64,000 nucleotides of DNA from Yersinia nurmii (GCF_001112925.1 NZ_CPYD01000009.1:62001-126000); one strand, 5' to 3'. Positions 1 to 11,081 are shown, numbered from the stretch's first letter. Numbers and translations: made by a program. Notes: generated by a model not told the origin, from the sequence alone.

Positions 1-129
1 TTTATTTATGGGAAAACGTTATGGCGATCTCTTGCGCTTTTTTTCCCACTTGATTGGCAAGGCATTTTTATTTTTATGCACAGGGCGCTTGACGGGTTTA
101 TTACGGAAAAGCCCACGGGTGAAAAGTTA

Positions 130-1287
130 TCATGCGTCCCGCGGCAGCCCTTTCTCAATGGCCCGAATCAGCCTTTTTTTCTGCGATAACTGCACTTCTA
201 CACTTTGTTCTGCGCGCCGCGCCAACTGCCTATCGATAGCCCAGGCGATATGCTCATCTAGCATAGGGTCGATTCCTTTACGACTTTCCAGCGCTAGCAC
301 AATTTCATCCTGATAGGCGGCATTTCCCAAAGCCACCGAGATATTACGTAACCAGCGCAGATGGCCAATACGGCGGATCGCGGAACCTTCGGTAACTCGT
401 AGAAACTTTTCTTCATTCCAAGCGAACAGATCCAGCAGCTTTGGCGTATGTAATATCGCACGCGGGCTGAAATCTTCTTCATCTGTTAATTGAGAGAAGC
501 GATTCCACGGGCAAATCAGTTGGCAATCATCACAGCCATAAATACGATTTCCCATCAACGGCCTAAATTCTTCGGGAATAGCGCCTTCCAACTCAATGGT
601 GAGATAGGAAATACAGCGGCGAGCATCCACGGTGTAAGGTGCGACAATGGCTCCGGTTGGACAGGTTGTCATGCAGGCCACGCAGCGGCCACACTGTTCC
701 TCTTGCGGTTGATCGATTGGCAACGGCAAATCAATCAGTAATTCCCCAAGGAAGAACCAGGAGCCAGACTCGCGATTAAGAATAAGTGAGTGCTTGCCAA
801 CCCAGCCAATGCCAGCTTTGGCGGCGAGTGAACGTTCCATTATCGGCGCTGAGTCGACAAACGGACGAAAGTTGACGCCGTTTTCACTCGATTGCTGCGC
901 GCAATATTCCTGAATTTGATCGCCCAATTTCTTTAACCGTTGCCGCAATAGCTTGTGATAGTCGCGTCCCAAGGCATAGCGGCTGACATAACCCAATTCT
1001 GGGTTGCTCAAAGTGCTGGCAAAGGCGGCTTTGGCTGGCAGGTAGTTCATGCGCACGCTGATAACCCGCAGCGTACCGGGCAGCAGTTCATGAGGTCGCG
1101 CCCGCAACATACCGTGGCGCTCCATCCACGCCATTTCACCGTGGTATTGCTTGTCTAACCACGCCTGCAATCGAGGTTCTTCCACAGAAAGATCGGTATC
1201 GCAGATTCCAACCTGCTGGAAACCTAGCGATTGCCCCCATTGCTTGATATGTTGGGCTAATTGATTCAGATCGAGGGGGTGTGCCAT
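130..1287 (-). CDS. queG: Epoxyqueuosine reductase QueG
   Basis: Catalyses the last step of queuosine synthesis, reducing epoxyqueuosine to queuosine in the wobble position of GUN-anticodon tRNAs; it is a cytosolic cobalamin and iron-sulfur enzyme. The 385-residue product has two ferredoxin-like cysteine sets: C199, C202, C205, C209, and C225 with C252, C255, C259. D145 lies in a PFVD motif and is the likely acid residue by analogy with the family. Length is close to the E. coli protein (about 379). The start codon at 1285-1287 overlaps the nnr start on the other strand, so the two genes diverge with no spacer. Nothing looks damaged. Confidence 0.96.
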   Translation of the reverse strand: MAHPLDLNQLAQHIKQWGQSLGFQQVGICDTDLSVEEPRLQAWLDKQYHGEMAWMERHGMLRARPHELLPGTLRVISVRMNYLPAKAAFASTLSNPELGYVSRYALGRDYHKLLRQRLKKLGDQIQEYCAQQSSENGVNFRPFVDSAPIMERSLAAKAGIGWVGKHSLILNRESGSWFFLGELLIDLPLPIDQPQEEQCGRCVACMTTCPTGAIVAPYTVDARRCISYLTIELEGAIPEEFRPLMGNRIYGCDDCQLICPWNRFSQLTDEEDFSPRAILHTPKLLDLFAWNEEKFLRVTEGSAIRRIGHLRWLRNISVALGNAAYQDEIVLALESRKGIDPMLDEHIAWAIDRQLARRAEQSVEVQLSQKKRLIRAIEKGLPRDA

Positions 1288-2800
1288 GACGGACCATAGT
1301 AAGAAACAAAACGGCCTAAGTTTACCACACTCTGTTTTTTCTGCGGACTGGGTCAGACAACATGAAAGCGTTGCTGCTGCCGCTTTGTCACTTTCTCTGT
1401 TTGAACTGATGGTTAGAGCGGGTGAAGCCGCTTTTGCTCTGGGTCGCCAATATTATCCGAAGAGTCGACACTGGTTGATTCTGTGCGGTCATGGCAATAA
1501 CGGCGGTGATGGATATATCCTGGCGGCACGCGCTCAAGCGGCGGGTTTGAAAGTGACATTAATTGCCTGTGAGGGCAATCGTCCATTGCCTGCTGAAGCT
1601 GCTCTGGCGCGTGAGCAGTGGTTATCGGCGGGGGGCAATATTTTTCCTCAGGATTATGTTTGGCCGCAGAATATTGATTTAATTATCGATGGGTTGCTGG
1701 GCACCGGTTTACGTGCCGCGCCACGGGGTGGCTACGCTACTTTGATTGAAATGGCAAATAGATATCGGGCACCCAAAATTGCGCTGGATATTCCTTCTGG
1801 TTTAGGGGCGGAAACCGGCGCGGCTCCTGGTGCAGTGATGCGAGCCGAGCACACTCTGACGTTTGTAGCGCTAAAGCCAGGGTTATTGACTGGGCAGGCG
1901 CGGGATTGGGTTGGCCAGTTGCATTGCGACGATCTGGGTTTGTCTCCCTGGCTTGATCAGCAAATACCACACATTGAGAGAATTACCACTGATAATCTCA
2001 GCAAATGGTTGAAACCGAGGCGACCTTGTTCTCACAAAGGTGAGCAAGGTCGTCTATTGTTGGTAGGGGGCGATAGAGGTTTGGGGGGCGCAATACGGAT
2101 GGCGGGAGAATCCGCACTTCGCAGCGGTGCTGGATTGGTGCGAGTGCTTACTAACAGCGTTCATGTTGCTCCTCTGCTCACCGCTCGCCCTGAACTGATG
2201 GTACAGGCACTCAGCGATAATTTATTGATTGAGGCTATCGATTGGGCAGACGCTTTGGTCATTGGACCGGGGCTGGGGCAAGGAGAATGGGGAAGGAATG
2301 CTCTGAAATTACTGCAACAGAGTGATAAACCTGCGTTATGGGACGCAGATGCGCTCAACTTGCTGGCATTAAATCCGCAGAGGCGTCAGAATCGAGTGTT
2401 GACCCCTCATCCCGGTGAAGCGGCTCGTTTGCTCGGTTGTACCGTCGCTGAAATTGAGAGTGATCGCTTACTTTCAGTTCGCCGACTGGTAGAGATATAC
2501 GGCGGCATAGTGGTACTAAAAGGTGCCGGTACGCTGATAGCCAGTGAGCAGGGCGAGATGGCGATAGCCGATGTGGGGAATGCGGGCATGGCGACCGGCG
2601 GTATGGGCGATATTTTGTCCGGTATCATCGGCGGTTTGATAGCGCAAAAGCTGGTGCTGTATGATGCGGCTTGCGCAGGTTGTGTGGTCCACGGCGCGGC
2701 AGCAGATCAACTGGCTGAACAACAAGGCACCCGGGGTTTACTGGCGACAGATTTATTGCCGGTGATTCCGAACTACGTTAATCCTGAGTTAGCAAAATAG
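1286..2800 (+). CDS. nnr: Bifunctional NAD(P)H-hydrate epimerase/dehydratase Nnr (YjeF)
   Basis: Repairs damaged NAD(P)H hydrates. The N-terminal YjeF_N half (about residues 15-215) epimerises R-NAD(P)HX to the S form and carries the CGHGNNGGDGY motif. The C-terminal ribokinase-like half (about 230-500) is the ADP/ATP-dependent dehydratase with the NAGMATGGMGDILSG signature. At 504 residues it is full length. It opens a tight run with tsaE and amiB (9 and 7 bp gaps). Its ATG sits inside the queG start region on the opposite strand, an arrangement I recall from E. coli, where the protein also begins MTDH; this supports the start. Confidence 0.97.
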   Translation: MTDHSKKQNGLSLPHSVFSADWVRQHESVAAAALSLSLFELMVRAGEAAFALGRQYYPKSRHWLILCGHGNNGGDGYILAARAQAAGLKVTLIACEGNRPLPAEAALAREQWLSAGGNIFPQDYVWPQNIDLIIDGLLGTGLRAAPRGGYATLIEMANRYRAPKIALDIPSGLGAETGAAPGAVMRAEHTLTFVALKPGLLTGQARDWVGQLHCDDLGLSPWLDQQIPHIERITTDNLSKWLKPRRPCSHKGEQGRLLLVGGDRGLGGAIRMAGESALRSGAGLVRVLTNSVHVAPLLTARPELMVQALSDNLLIEAIDWADALVIGPGLGQGEWGRNALKLLQQSDKPALWDADALNLLALNPQRRQNRVLTPHPGEAARLLGCTVAEIESDRLLSVRRLVEIYGGIVVLKGAGTLIASEQGEMAIADVGNAGMATGGMGDILSGIIGGLIAQKLVLYDAACAGCVVHGAAADQLAEQQGTRGLLATDLLPVIPNYVNPELAK

Positions 2801-2809
2801 ATATCAAGA

Positions 2810-3280
2810 ATGAAAGAACTCGTTTTACCTTTGCCTGATGAGGCAGCGACCGTTGCATTGGGGGCTCGTTTGGCGCAAGCCTTCGAAGGTGCCAGCGTTA
2901 TTTATCTGTTCGGCGACTTAGGTGCCGGAAAAACCACATTCAGCCGCGGCTTCTTGCAAGCCTTGGGACATCAAGGCCACGTAAAAAGCCCTACCTATAC
3001 CTTGGTGGAGCCTTACGCGTTGACGCCTCGGCCGGTTTATCATTTCGATCTTTACCGATTGGCGGATCCGGAAGAACTTGAATTTATGGGGATTCGCGAC
3101 TATTTCGATCAACAGGCTATTTGCCTAGTGGAATGGCCACAGCAGGGAGAGGGCTTCTTGCCTAAGCCTGATATCGAATTACATTTGGACTATCAGCCGC
3201 AGGGGCGTGAAGCCCGGCTGGTAGCGCTGTCTGATTCTGGTGCAAATGTTCTGCACCGCTTAGCCTCTGCGCAAGGATAA
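2810..3280 (+). CDS. tsaE: tRNA threonylcarbamoyladenosine synthesis ATPase TsaE
   Basis: Small ATPase that works with TsaB, TsaC and TsaD to build the t6A modification at position 37 of ANN-decoding tRNAs. A Walker A motif GDLGAGKTT is at residues 35-43, followed by the [10 protein letters not shown] and HFDLYRL motifs typical of TsaE. The product is 156 residues, the usual size. It lies 9 bp after nnr and 7 bp before amiB, so co-transcription is very likely. E. coli has the same order. Confidence 0.97.
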   Translation: MKELVLPLPDEAATVALGARLAQAFEGASVIYLFGDLGAGKTTFSRGFLQALGHQGHVKSPTYTLVEPYALTPRPVYHFDLYRLADPEELEFMGIRDYFDQQAICLVEWPQQGEGFLPKPDIELHLDYQPQGREARLVALSDSGANVLHRLASAQG

Positions 3281-3287
3281 ACTGTCG

Positions 3288-5048
3288 ATGATGCTTAGCT
3301 GGAGAGGCTGTTTAGCCACCGCATTGTTGGTTGTTTCTAGCGTATTGGCCGCTCCGGCGGCATGGGCGATGAAGTTAACCGATATCAAAGTTACCAACGG
3401 TTCCGGCGAAAGTCAGATAACCCTGAGCTTCGACGGCAAGCCGATTTATGCTTTCTTCCCGCTAAGCGGGCCGGAGCGCGTTGTGCTGGATATTCGTCAG
3501 AGCGGTAATCTTTCCGGTTTACCGCTAGAGTTCAGTGGGCAGAATCTGCTGAAAAGAATTCGCTCCAGCCAGCCGAAAGACCCGCAAAGCACCCGATTGG
3601 TATTTGAGCTGACGCAAAAAGCCAAAACACGCGCAGTGACGCAGCAAGTGGGCAATCAATATAACGTGGTATTCACTCTGACAGCCGCTGGTACGCCGGC
3701 GCGTCAAACTCAAACGGTGACCACGGCGACGCCAACGCGACAGGCACCCAAGGTCACCGGCAGTAATCCGTTCAATAATAAGCCAACGGTAGTGACCAGC
3801 AGCCCGACCATCACCACCTCAACCACGCGTCCGGTTAAAACCAGCGCGCCAGCCAGTAGCGATCGCGTGGTGGTGGCTATTGATGCCGGTCACGGCGGCC
3901 AGGACCCTGGCGCTATTGGGCAAAATGGTCTGAAAGAGAAAAACGTTACCATCTCCATTGCCCGTAAACTGGAGGCATTGCTCAATAATGACCCGATGTT
4001 TAAGCCGGTGTTGACGCGCAACGGCGACTATTTTATTTCGGTCATGGGGCGTTCAGACGTGGCGCGTAAGCAGGCTGCCAACGTGCTGGTTTCCATTCAT
4101 GCCGATGCGGCACCGAATCGCAGCGCCAACGGTGCTTCGGTCTGGGTACTGTCTAACCGTCGCGCAAACAGTGAAATGGGTAACTGGCTGGAGCAGCATG
4201 AGAAACAATCTGAGTTGCTGGGGGGCGCGGGTGACGTACTCGCTAATACTTCCGCCGATCCTTATCTCAGTCAGGCGGTGTTAGATTTACAATTTGGTCA
4301 CTCCCAGCGGGTGGGTTACGACGTAGCGGTAAAAGTGCTACATGAGCTTCAAGCCATTGGTTCTATTCATAAACGTAGGCCGGAACACGCCAGTCTCGGG
4401 GTGTTGCGTTCACCGGATATTCCCTCTTTATTAGTGGAAACCGGCTTTATCAGTAATGGTACGGAGGAGCGGCTGCTCGGCAGCAGTGCGTATCAGGATA
4501 AAATTGCCCGAGCGATTTACAAAGGCTTGCGCAGTTATTTCCTGTCGCATCCGCTACAAGCCGACCCAAAGGTCGAAAACCGTCCGCTGGGCGCAACAGC
4601 GGCGGTTGAAAGGTCAGCGCGTCAAAGTGGTGTTAATCAGCCTGGTCCTGTAGTCAGCGCGGCCAGCAGTGGGGGGAAAGCCCCCACCAGCGGTAAATCG
4701 TTGATTCACGTGGTGAAACGGGGTGAAACTCTATCCGGCATTGCCAGCCAGTACGGTGTCAGTATGGTGGCGATGCGGCAGAATAATACGCTAAAGAAAG
4801 ACGTGGTGTGGGTTGGACAGCGCCTGCGAATTCCCGCCTCCAGCGGCGCGGTAGCTAGCGTTGCTAAGGCGCCTAGGGTGAAGAAAACCAGCCCAGCTAA
4901 ACCGATCAAGCATCAGGTTAAACGCGGGGATACTTTATCCGCTATTGCGGCGAAATATGGTGTATCCCAGAGTGAGATTCAACGAGTGAATAAGTTGAAG
5001 TCTGGTTCGGTTCAACTTGGCCAAACGCTCACGATTCCACAGTCTTAA
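3288..5048 (+). CDS. amiB: N-acetylmuramoyl-L-alanine amidase AmiB
   Basis: Periplasmic zinc amidase that cuts the peptide stem from septal peptidoglycan for daughter-cell separation, activated by EnvC in related bacteria. A signal peptide covers about residues 1-27, an AMIN septal-targeting domain about 28-130, a Thr/Pro/Ser-rich linker to about 190, and an Amidase_3 domain from about 193 with the AGHGG zinc motif (H202) and a SIHADA motif. Two LysM repeats close the protein (about 475-517 and 540-585). At 586 residues it is clearly longer than E. coli AmiB (about 445, from memory) because of the linker and second LysM. The second codon is also ATG, so the start could be 3 bp later. Confidence 0.95.
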   Translation: MMLSWRGCLATALLVVSSVLAAPAAWAMKLTDIKVTNGSGESQITLSFDGKPIYAFFPLSGPERVVLDIRQSGNLSGLPLEFSGQNLLKRIRSSQPKDPQSTRLVFELTQKAKTRAVTQQVGNQYNVVFTLTAAGTPARQTQTVTTATPTRQAPKVTGSNPFNNKPTVVTSSPTITTSTTRPVKTSAPASSDRVVVAIDAGHGGQDPGAIGQNGLKEKNVTISIARKLEALLNNDPMFKPVLTRNGDYFISVMGRSDVARKQAANVLVSIHADAAPNRSANGASVWVLSNRRANSEMGNWLEQHEKQSELLGGAGDVLANTSADPYLSQAVLDLQFGHSQRVGYDVAVKVLHELQAIGSIHKRRPEHASLGVLRSPDIPSLLVETGFISNGTEERLLGSSAYQDKIARAIYKGLRSYFLSHPLQADPKVENRPLGATAAVERSARQSGVNQPGPVVSAASSGGKAPTSGKSLIHVVKRGETLSGIASQYGVSMVAMRQNNTLKKDVVWVGQRLRIPASSGAVASVAKAPRVKKTSPAKPIKHQVKRGDTLSAIAAKYGVSQSEIQRVNKLKSGSVQLGQTLTIPQS

Positions 5049-5063
5049 CCCAAGGGATTTGTC

Positions 5064-6959
5064 ATGCCGATTCAGATATTACCGCCACAGCTCGCCAACC
5101 AAATTGCCGCCGGTGAAGTGGTCGAGCGGCCTGCGTCGGTAGTCAAGGAGTTGGTGGAAAACAGTCTGGATGCCGGTGCCACGCGAATCGATATTGATAT
5201 TGAGAAAGGCGGCGCAAAATTAATCCGCATCCGTGATAACGGTTGTGGGATAGCTAAAGACGACTTATCGCTGGCGTTAGCGCGCCATGCAACCAGTAAA
5301 ATCAGTTCGTTGGAAGATCTGGAAGCCATTCTCAGCATGGGCTTTCGCGGTGAGGCATTGGCCAGTATCAGCTCGGTTTCCCGTTTGATGCTGACCTCGC
5401 GTACCGCCGAACAGAACGAAGCCTGGCAGGCTTACGCAGAAGGGCGGGATATGGCGGTGACCATCAAACCCGCAGCCCATCCGGTAGGCAGTACGCTGGA
5501 AGTGCTGGATTTGTTTTATAACACGCCAGCGCGGCGTAAATTTATGCGCACGGAAAAAACCGAATTCGGCCATATTGATGAAGTGGTACGCCGCATCGCG
5601 TTGGCGCGCTTCGACGTGGCGATTAATCTGACTCACAACGGCAAGCTGGTTCGCCAATATCGAGCGGCCCCAGATCCTTCGCAGCATGAACGCCGTCTGG
5701 CCAGTATTTGTGGCCCGACCTTCCTGCAACATGCGCTAGCAATTTCATGGCAGCACGGTGATTTGAATATTCGTGGCTGGGTGGCCGACCCCAGCGCCGC
5801 CCGAACGCCTAGCGAGATGCAATATTGCTATGTCAATAATCGCATGATGCGCGATCGGCTGATTAATCACGCTATCCGTCAGGCTTATCAGGATCTGCTG
5901 AAAGACGATCAGCAGCCCGCTTATGTGTTGTATCTGGATATTGATCCTCATCAGGTGGATGTGAATGTCCATCCGGCCAAGCATGAAGTTCGCTTCCATC
6001 AGGCACGTTTGGTACATGATTTTATCTATCAGGCGGTGACCAGCGTTTTACAGCAAAGCGCAGAACCTGCGCTGATTGTCTCCGAAGATGGCGAAATTGA
6101 AGCTCCGCGCTGGCAGCCGGAGAATCGGGTGGCTGCTGGTGGAAATAAATACGCTCAGCCACAGCCGGGAAAAACCGCCGTTCAGCAGCAATACGTGGCT
6201 CCACGGGTTGCCTGTGCGGGATCCCATAGTTCTGCACGTGAGCCTCGAGCGCCAGCCTATACGCCTCCAGCGCCTTATCAAAAACAGCAGGGGGAGCTGT
6301 ACCACGAATTGCTGAAACCGGCTCCTGCGACGGATAAATTGCCAGATAAACAGCCTGCGGCAGTGACAAAAAGCAGAAAGGGTGAAGAACCGCTGCGCAG
6401 CGGACAATACAGTTTTGGCCGGGTGTTGACGGTGCTGCCACCATGTTACGCGGTGATAGAATATGGTCCAGGCTTGGCATTGCTTTCTCTAACGGTTGCC
6501 GAACGCTGGCTGAAACAGGCGCAGCTTAATCCGCCAGAGGAAGGGTTGCGTCCGCAGCCGCTGTTGATTCCGCTTAAACTGACTTTGGATAAAAACGAAG
6601 CCACGGCCTGCCAGCATCACCAGAAATTATTGATTACCATGGGAATAGAACTGGCGATTGAACACGGACGAGCGACGCTACGAGCAGTATCTTTACCATT
6701 ACGCCAACAAAATTTACAAAAACTGATACCGGAACTGTTAGGCTATCTGTCGCAACATAAGGAGATGTCGCCGGAGGTACTTGCCACTTGGATTGCCCGC
6801 CGTCTTGGCAGTGAGCATGAGGTCTGGAACGTATCCCAAGCGATACAATTATTGACGGATGTCGAACGTCTTTGTCCGCAGCTGGTGCAATCACCCCCTG
6901 CCGGGCTTTTACAACCTATTGATATACAGGCCGCATTGGCAACTTTAATCCATGAGTAA
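5064..6959 (+). CDS. mutL: DNA mismatch repair protein MutL
   Basis: GHKL ATPase that couples MutS mismatch recognition to MutH and UvrD in methyl-directed repair. The N-terminal ATPase is well conserved: E29 and N33 lie in [11 protein letters not shown], with DNGCGI and [10 protein letters not shown] motifs further on. About residues 340-445 form a poorly conserved Pro/Gln-rich linker, followed by the C-terminal dimerisation domain. Length (631) is normal for enterobacteria. The 3' end overlaps the miaA start by 8 bp, suggesting coupled translation. Confidence 0.97.
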   Translation: MPIQILPPQLANQIAAGEVVERPASVVKELVENSLDAGATRIDIDIEKGGAKLIRIRDNGCGIAKDDLSLALARHATSKISSLEDLEAILSMGFRGEALASISSVSRLMLTSRTAEQNEAWQAYAEGRDMAVTIKPAAHPVGSTLEVLDLFYNTPARRKFMRTEKTEFGHIDEVVRRIALARFDVAINLTHNGKLVRQYRAAPDPSQHERRLASICGPTFLQHALAISWQHGDLNIRGWVADPSAARTPSEMQYCYVNNRMMRDRLINHAIRQAYQDLLKDDQQPAYVLYLDIDPHQVDVNVHPAKHEVRFHQARLVHDFIYQAVTSVLQQSAEPALIVSEDGEIEAPRWQPENRVAAGGNKYAQPQPGKTAVQQQYVAPRVACAGSHSSAREPRAPAYTPPAPYQKQQGELYHELLKPAPATDKLPDKQPAAVTKSRKGEEPLRSGQYSFGRVLTVLPPCYAVIEYGPGLALLSLTVAERWLKQAQLNPPEEGLRPQPLLIPLKLTLDKNEATACQHHQKLLITMGIELAIEHGRATLRAVSLPLRQQNLQKLIPELLGYLSQHKEMSPEVLATWIARRLGSEHEVWNVSQAIQLLTDVERLCPQLVQSPPAGLLQPIDIQAALATLIHE

Positions 6960-7893
6960 TACTGAGAATTTGAACCGGCCCCCAGCGATATTTGTGATGG
7001 GGCCGACCGCTTCCGGCAAAACGGCGCTTTCCATTGCGCTGCGTCAACATTTGCCCGTGGAGCTTGTCAGCGTGGATTCCGCGCTGATTTATCGCGGTAT
7101 GGATATCGGCACCGCCAAGCCCAGTGCAGAAGAGCTGGCACTGGCTCCCCACCGATTAATCGATATTCGCGATCCGGCTGAATCCTACTCGGCCGCTGAT
7201 TTCCGTAAAGATGCTCTGAAAGAAATGGCTGAGATTACCGCCGCCGGGCGTATTCCGCTGCTGGTGGGGGGCACTATGTTGTACTTTAAGGCACTGTTAG
7301 AGGGATTGTCTCCATTGCCTTCTGCCGATCCAGAGGTGCGTCAGCGTATTGAGGAACAGGCTGCTGAGCGAGGTTGGGAAGACCTGCATCAGCAACTGGC
7401 TGAAATCGATCCGGTTTCTGCCGCGCGGATTCATCCCAATGATCCTCAGAGACTTTCCAGAGCACTGGAAGTTTTTTTTATTTCGGGTAAAACTTTAACG
7501 GAACTGACTAAAATTTCGGGTGAAACCTTACCTTATCAGGTTCACCAATTTGCGATTGCGCCTGCTAGCCGCGAATTATTGCACCAGCGTATTGAATTAC
7601 GTTTTCGTCAAATGCTGGATGCAGGATTTGAAACCGAGGCTCGGGCGCTTTTTAACCGTGGAGATTTGCATACGGACTTGCCTGCCATTCGTTGTGTTGG
7701 TTATCGCCAGATGTGGTCTTATCTCGCTGGTGAGATCGATTATGACGAAATGGTTTTCCGCGGAATTTGTGCGACGCGTCAGTTGGCAAAGCGACAAATG
7801 ACTTGGCTACGAGGTTGGGAATCTGTTCATTGGCTCGACAGTGATAAGCCAGAACAGGCTTTAGACTCTGTAATACAGGTTGTTAGTGCATAG
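6952..7893 (+). CDS. miaA: tRNA dimethylallyltransferase MiaA
   Basis: Transfers a dimethylallyl group to N6 of A37 in tRNAs reading UNN codons. The P-loop GPTASGKT is at residues 17-24, followed by the [16 protein letters not shown] substrate region and the [15 protein letters not shown]-terminal motif. The product is 313 residues, full length. The start codon lies inside the end of mutL. In E. coli miaA and hfq share a superoperon with several internal promoters; the 116-bp gap to hfq here is AT-rich and could hold one. Confidence 0.97.
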   Translation: MSNTENLNRPPAIFVMGPTASGKTALSIALRQHLPVELVSVDSALIYRGMDIGTAKPSAEELALAPHRLIDIRDPAESYSAADFRKDALKEMAEITAAGRIPLLVGGTMLYFKALLEGLSPLPSADPEVRQRIEEQAAERGWEDLHQQLAEIDPVSAARIHPNDPQRLSRALEVFFISGKTLTELTKISGETLPYQVHQFAIAPASRELLHQRIELRFRQMLDAGFETEARALFNRGDLHTDLPAIRCVGYRQMWSYLAGEIDYDEMVFRGICATRQLAKRQMTWLRGWESVHWLDSDKPEQALDSVIQVVSA

Positions 7894-8009
7894 GTTGAAT
7901 GATTGTGTACAATTGATTAGTACTCAGCGCGCAGATTTTTTTTACGCAGTTTATTTTCGAGCCGATAGGTTCTTAGTTAAAAACAACAAGCAAATAAGGA
8001 AAATATAGA

Positions 8010-8315
8010 ATGGCTAAGGGGCAATCTTTGCAAGATCCGTTCCTGAACGCATTGCGTCGTGAACGGGTTCCGGTTTCTATTTATTTAGTGAATGGCATTA
8101 AACTGCAGGGCCAAGTTGAGTCTTTCGATCAGTTTGTCATTCTGTTGAAAAACACAGTTAGCCAGATGGTATATAAGCACGCTATCTCTACTGTTGTCCC
8201 GTCTCGCCCGGTATCGCATCACAGCAATAATCCGAGTGGCGGCACCAATAATTATCATGGTAGTAATCCGTCTGCGCAGCAACAGCCGCAGCAGGATAGC
8301 GATGACGCTGAATAA
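8010..8315 (+). CDS. hfq: RNA chaperone Hfq
   Basis: Hexameric Sm-like RNA chaperone pairing small RNAs with mRNAs. The Sm1 core (about residues 7-48, with the VNGIKLQG and SFDQFVILL segments) and Sm2 YKHAIST motif (about 55-61) match E. coli almost exactly. The C-terminal tail (about 68-101) is disordered, rich in Asn, Gln, Ser and Gly, and ends in acidic residues, as in other enterobacteria. An AAGGA ribosome site precedes the ATG. The gene lies between miaA and hflX as in E. coli. Confidence 0.98.
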   Translation: MAKGQSLQDPFLNALRRERVPVSIYLVNGIKLQGQVESFDQFVILLKNTVSQMVYKHAISTVVPSRPVSHHSNNPSGGTNNYHGSNPSAQQQPQQDSDDAE

Positions 8316-8339
8316 AGCGCATTGCTGGTCAACCATGAC

Positions 8340-8376
8340 GGAGAGCATAAGCAACATTGATTGTCTTATGTTCTCC
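8340..8376 (+). other. Hairpin between hfq and hflX
   Basis: A 12-bp stem (8340-8351 with 8365-8376, one G-U pair) encloses a 13-nt loop. The following sequence has only a short T run about 13 bases later, so this may be an mRNA stability or processing element, or a weak attenuator, that sets Hfq apart from HflX. Confidence 0.5.
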
Positions 8377-8413
8377 GCACTAGCGGTTTTTACCCGTTTG
8401 AGAGGTTGCACGC

Positions 8414-9694
8414 TTGTTTGACCGTTATGAAGCCGGTGAGCAGGCCGTACTGGTTCATATCTATTTCTCGCAGGACAAAGACACAGAGAATCTCAGCGAA
8501 TTCGAATCGTTGGTATCTTCTGCTGGCGTAGAGGCACTGCAAATTGTGACGGGCAGTCGCAAAGCGCCTCATCCCAAATACTTTGTCGGTGAAGGAAAGG
8601 CCGAAGAAATTGCAGATGCCGTTAAGGCCAGTGGCGCATCTGTTGTCCTGTTTGATCACGCACTTTCCGCCGCGCAGGAGAGGAATCTTGAGCGCCTGTG
8701 TGAATGTCGGGTGATCGATCGTACCGGATTAATTTTAGATATTTTTGCCCAACGGGCGCGTACGCATGAAGGTAAGTTGCAGGTTGAATTGGCGCAATTG
8801 CGTCATATTGCCACTCGACTGGTACGCGGCTGGACGCACCTTGAGCGTCAAAAAGGTGGGATTGGCCTAAGAGGGCCGGGGGAAACCCAACTTGAGACCG
8901 ACCGCCGTTTGTTACGTGACCGCATTAGCTTGATCCTCAATCGCCTAGAGCGCGTGGCCAAGCAGCGTGAGCAAAACCGACGCGCGCGCAACCGGGCTGA
9001 AATACCGACTGTTTCGCTGGTGGGATATACCAACGCCGGCAAGTCCAGCCTGTTTAACCGAATTACGTCAGCCGACGTTTATGCGGCCGACAAACTATTT
9101 GCCACGCTGGACCCAACGCTGCGCCGTATTAATGTGGCCGACGTTGGCGATACGGTATTGGCGGATACTGTAGGATTTATTCGACATTTGCCGCACGATT
9201 TGGTCGCCGCATTCAAAGCGACATTACAAGAAACGCGGCAGGCTTCGCTGTTATTGCATGTGATTGATGCAGCTGATTCACGCGTAAGCGAGAATGTAGC
9301 CGCGGTCGACACCGTGCTGGCAGAAATTGAAGCGGACGAAATCCCTACGCTGTTAGTGATGAACAAAATCGATATGTTGGACGATTTCGAGCCGCGTATC
9401 GATCGCAACGAAGAAAACCTGCCGGTCAGGGTTTGGCTCTCAGCCGAAACCGGCGCAGGTATCCCGTTGCTCTTTCAAGCGTTGACGGAGCGTCTTTCTG
9501 GTGAAATCGCACACTATGAATTGAGCTTACCGCCTCAGGCTGGCCGTCTACGTAGCCGTTTTTATCAGCTTCAGGCAATTGAAAAAGAGTGGATAGAAGA
9601 GGGCGGGCATATCGGTATGGTGGTTCGACTGCCTATCGTTGAATGGCGTCGTCTCTGTAAACAAGAGCAGGAGCTGATCGACTACGTCGTTTAA
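8414..9694 (+). CDS. hflX: Ribosome-associated GTPase HflX
   Basis: GTPase that binds 50S subunits and rescues or splits stalled ribosomes after stress. An N-terminal HflX domain is followed by a glycine-rich segment ([18 protein letters not shown]) and a G domain with [12 protein letters not shown] (G1), DTVGF (G3) and NKID (G4). At 426 residues it equals the E. coli length. Translation appears to begin at a TTG codon ([10 protein letters not shown]), as I recall for E. coli, with no strong ribosome-binding site in front. It lies downstream of hfq, with a hairpin between them. Confidence 0.95.
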   Translation: MFDRYEAGEQAVLVHIYFSQDKDTENLSEFESLVSSAGVEALQIVTGSRKAPHPKYFVGEGKAEEIADAVKASGASVVLFDHALSAAQERNLERLCECRVIDRTGLILDIFAQRARTHEGKLQVELAQLRHIATRLVRGWTHLERQKGGIGLRGPGETQLETDRRLLRDRISLILNRLERVAKQREQNRRARNRAEIPTVSLVGYTNAGKSSLFNRITSADVYAADKLFATLDPTLRRINVADVGDTVLADTVGFIRHLPHDLVAAFKATLQETRQASLLLHVIDAADSRVSENVAAVDTVLAEIEADEIPTLLVMNKIDMLDDFEPRIDRNEENLPVRVWLSAETGAGIPLLFQALTERLSGEIAHYELSLPPQAGRLRSRFYQLQAIEKEWIEEGGHIGMVVRLPIVEWRRLCKQEQELIDYVV

Positions 9695-9818
9695 TTGGCC
9701 CCTTGGGTTAATGAAAGAGTCGGGTTTGATCGAACTTGTGAGATTGAGGGCCAGCTTCTTATAGGGAAGTGCGCTCTTGGCCTGAAGAAAACCAATCATA
9801 GAAGAATGGAGCTAAAAC

Positions 9819-11078
9819 ATGGCGTGGAATCAGCCCGGTAATAACGGACAGGACCGCGACCCGTGGGGGAGCAGCAATAATAATGGCGGCAACTCTGGCG
9901 GAAATAATAATAAAGGTGGCCGTGATCAGGGGCCGCCGGATCTGGATGATATCTTCCGCAAACTGAGCAAGAAACTGAGTAGTTTCGGCAAAGGTAGCGG
10001 AAGTGGTAATGGTAACGGTGGCGCAACACAGGGTCCAGGCTTTAGCGGACGCATTGTGGGTATCGCTGCAGTAGCCGTTGTCGTCATTTGGGCCGCAAGT
10101 GGTTTCTATACCATTAAAGAAGCCGAGCGTGGCGTTGTGACACGTTTGGGCAAACTGAGCCATATCGTTCAACCAGGTTTGAACTGGAAACCGACCTTCA
10201 TTGATGAAGTGACGCCGGTGAACGTTGAATCCGTGCGCGAATTGGCCGCTTCAGGCGTGATGCTGACATCCGATGAGAACGTGGTTCGCATCGAAATGAA
10301 CGTTCAGTACCGTGTAACCGATCCGGCAGCTTATCTGTTCAGCGTAACCAACCCTGATGACAGTCTGCGTCAGGCGACGGACAGCGCAGTACGTGGTGTT
10401 ATCGGTAAATACACCATGGATAAGATTCTGACCGAAGGTCGTACCATCGTTCGTAGCGATACTCAGCGCGTATTGGAAGAAACCATTCGTCCATACAACA
10501 TGGGTATTACTCTGCTGGACGTCAACTTCCAGGCCGCTCGTCCGCCGGAAGAAGTGAAAGCCGCCTTTGATGATGCGATTGCTGCACGTGAAAACGAACA
10601 ACAGTACATCCGTGAAGCAGAAGCTTACGCGAATGAAGTTCAGCCACGTGCTAACGGTCAGGCGCAGCGTCTGTTAGAAGATGCTCGTGCTTATGCCGCG
10701 CGTAAAGTGCTGGAAGCGCAGGGTGAAGTCGCAGGCTTTGCCAAGTTGTTGCCAGAGTACAAGGCTGCACCGGAAATTACTCGTGAGCGTCTGTATATCG
10801 AAACCATGGAAAAAGTCCTGGGTCATACTCACAAAGTATTGGCTAACGACAAGAGTAATAATCTGATGGTACTGCCATTGGATCAAATGCTGCGTGGACA
10901 GGTCGGTGCGGATAAAGCCGGTGCTAGCAAAGACTCAAGTCTGATTCGTTTGAATCCGTCTTCCTCTGCGGCAAGCAGTCCGGAGAAGAGCACGACTAGC
11001 TCAGACTCTGGCTCTGTCATGGATCAGCGCAGGGCAAATGCCCAGCGTGACACTTCCACTCGCGTAGGGAGAGAATAA
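9819..11078 (+). CDS. hflK: FtsH protease modulator HflK
   Basis: Stomatin/prohibitin-family inner-membrane protein that assembles with HflC into a large cage around FtsH and restrains it. The first 70 or so residues are Gly/Asn/Lys-rich and lie on the cytoplasmic side. One membrane helix (about residues 80-100) leads into the periplasmic PHB domain and a long Ala/Glu/Arg helix (about 240-320). The C-terminal tail is rich in Ser. Length is 419 residues. It is 3 bp from hflC and clearly co-transcribed; its partner ftsH is at the other end of this window. Confidence 0.96.
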   Translation: MAWNQPGNNGQDRDPWGSSNNNGGNSGGNNNKGGRDQGPPDLDDIFRKLSKKLSSFGKGSGSGNGNGGATQGPGFSGRIVGIAAVAVVVIWAASGFYTIKEAERGVVTRLGKLSHIVQPGLNWKPTFIDEVTPVNVESVRELAASGVMLTSDENVVRIEMNVQYRVTDPAAYLFSVTNPDDSLRQATDSAVRGVIGKYTMDKILTEGRTIVRSDTQRVLEETIRPYNMGITLLDVNFQAARPPEEVKAAFDDAIAARENEQQYIREAEAYANEVQPRANGQAQRLLEDARAYAARKVLEAQGEVAGFAKLLPEYKAAPEITRERLYIETMEKVLGHTHKVLANDKSNNLMVLPLDQMLRGQVGADKAGASKDSSLIRLNPSSSAASSPEKSTTSSDSGSVMDQRRANAQRDTSTRVGRE

Positions 11079-11081
11079 TCA

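Noticed and set aside
1-129. Possible tRNA or end of another gene at the left edge
   Set aside because: No cloverleaf or recognisable protein end could be read; the 129 bp downstream of queG show nothing I can support.
6022-6480. Two minus-strand frames (152 and 119 codons) inside mutL
   Set aside because: They lie opposite the variable linker of MutL and lack start signals or conserved motifs.
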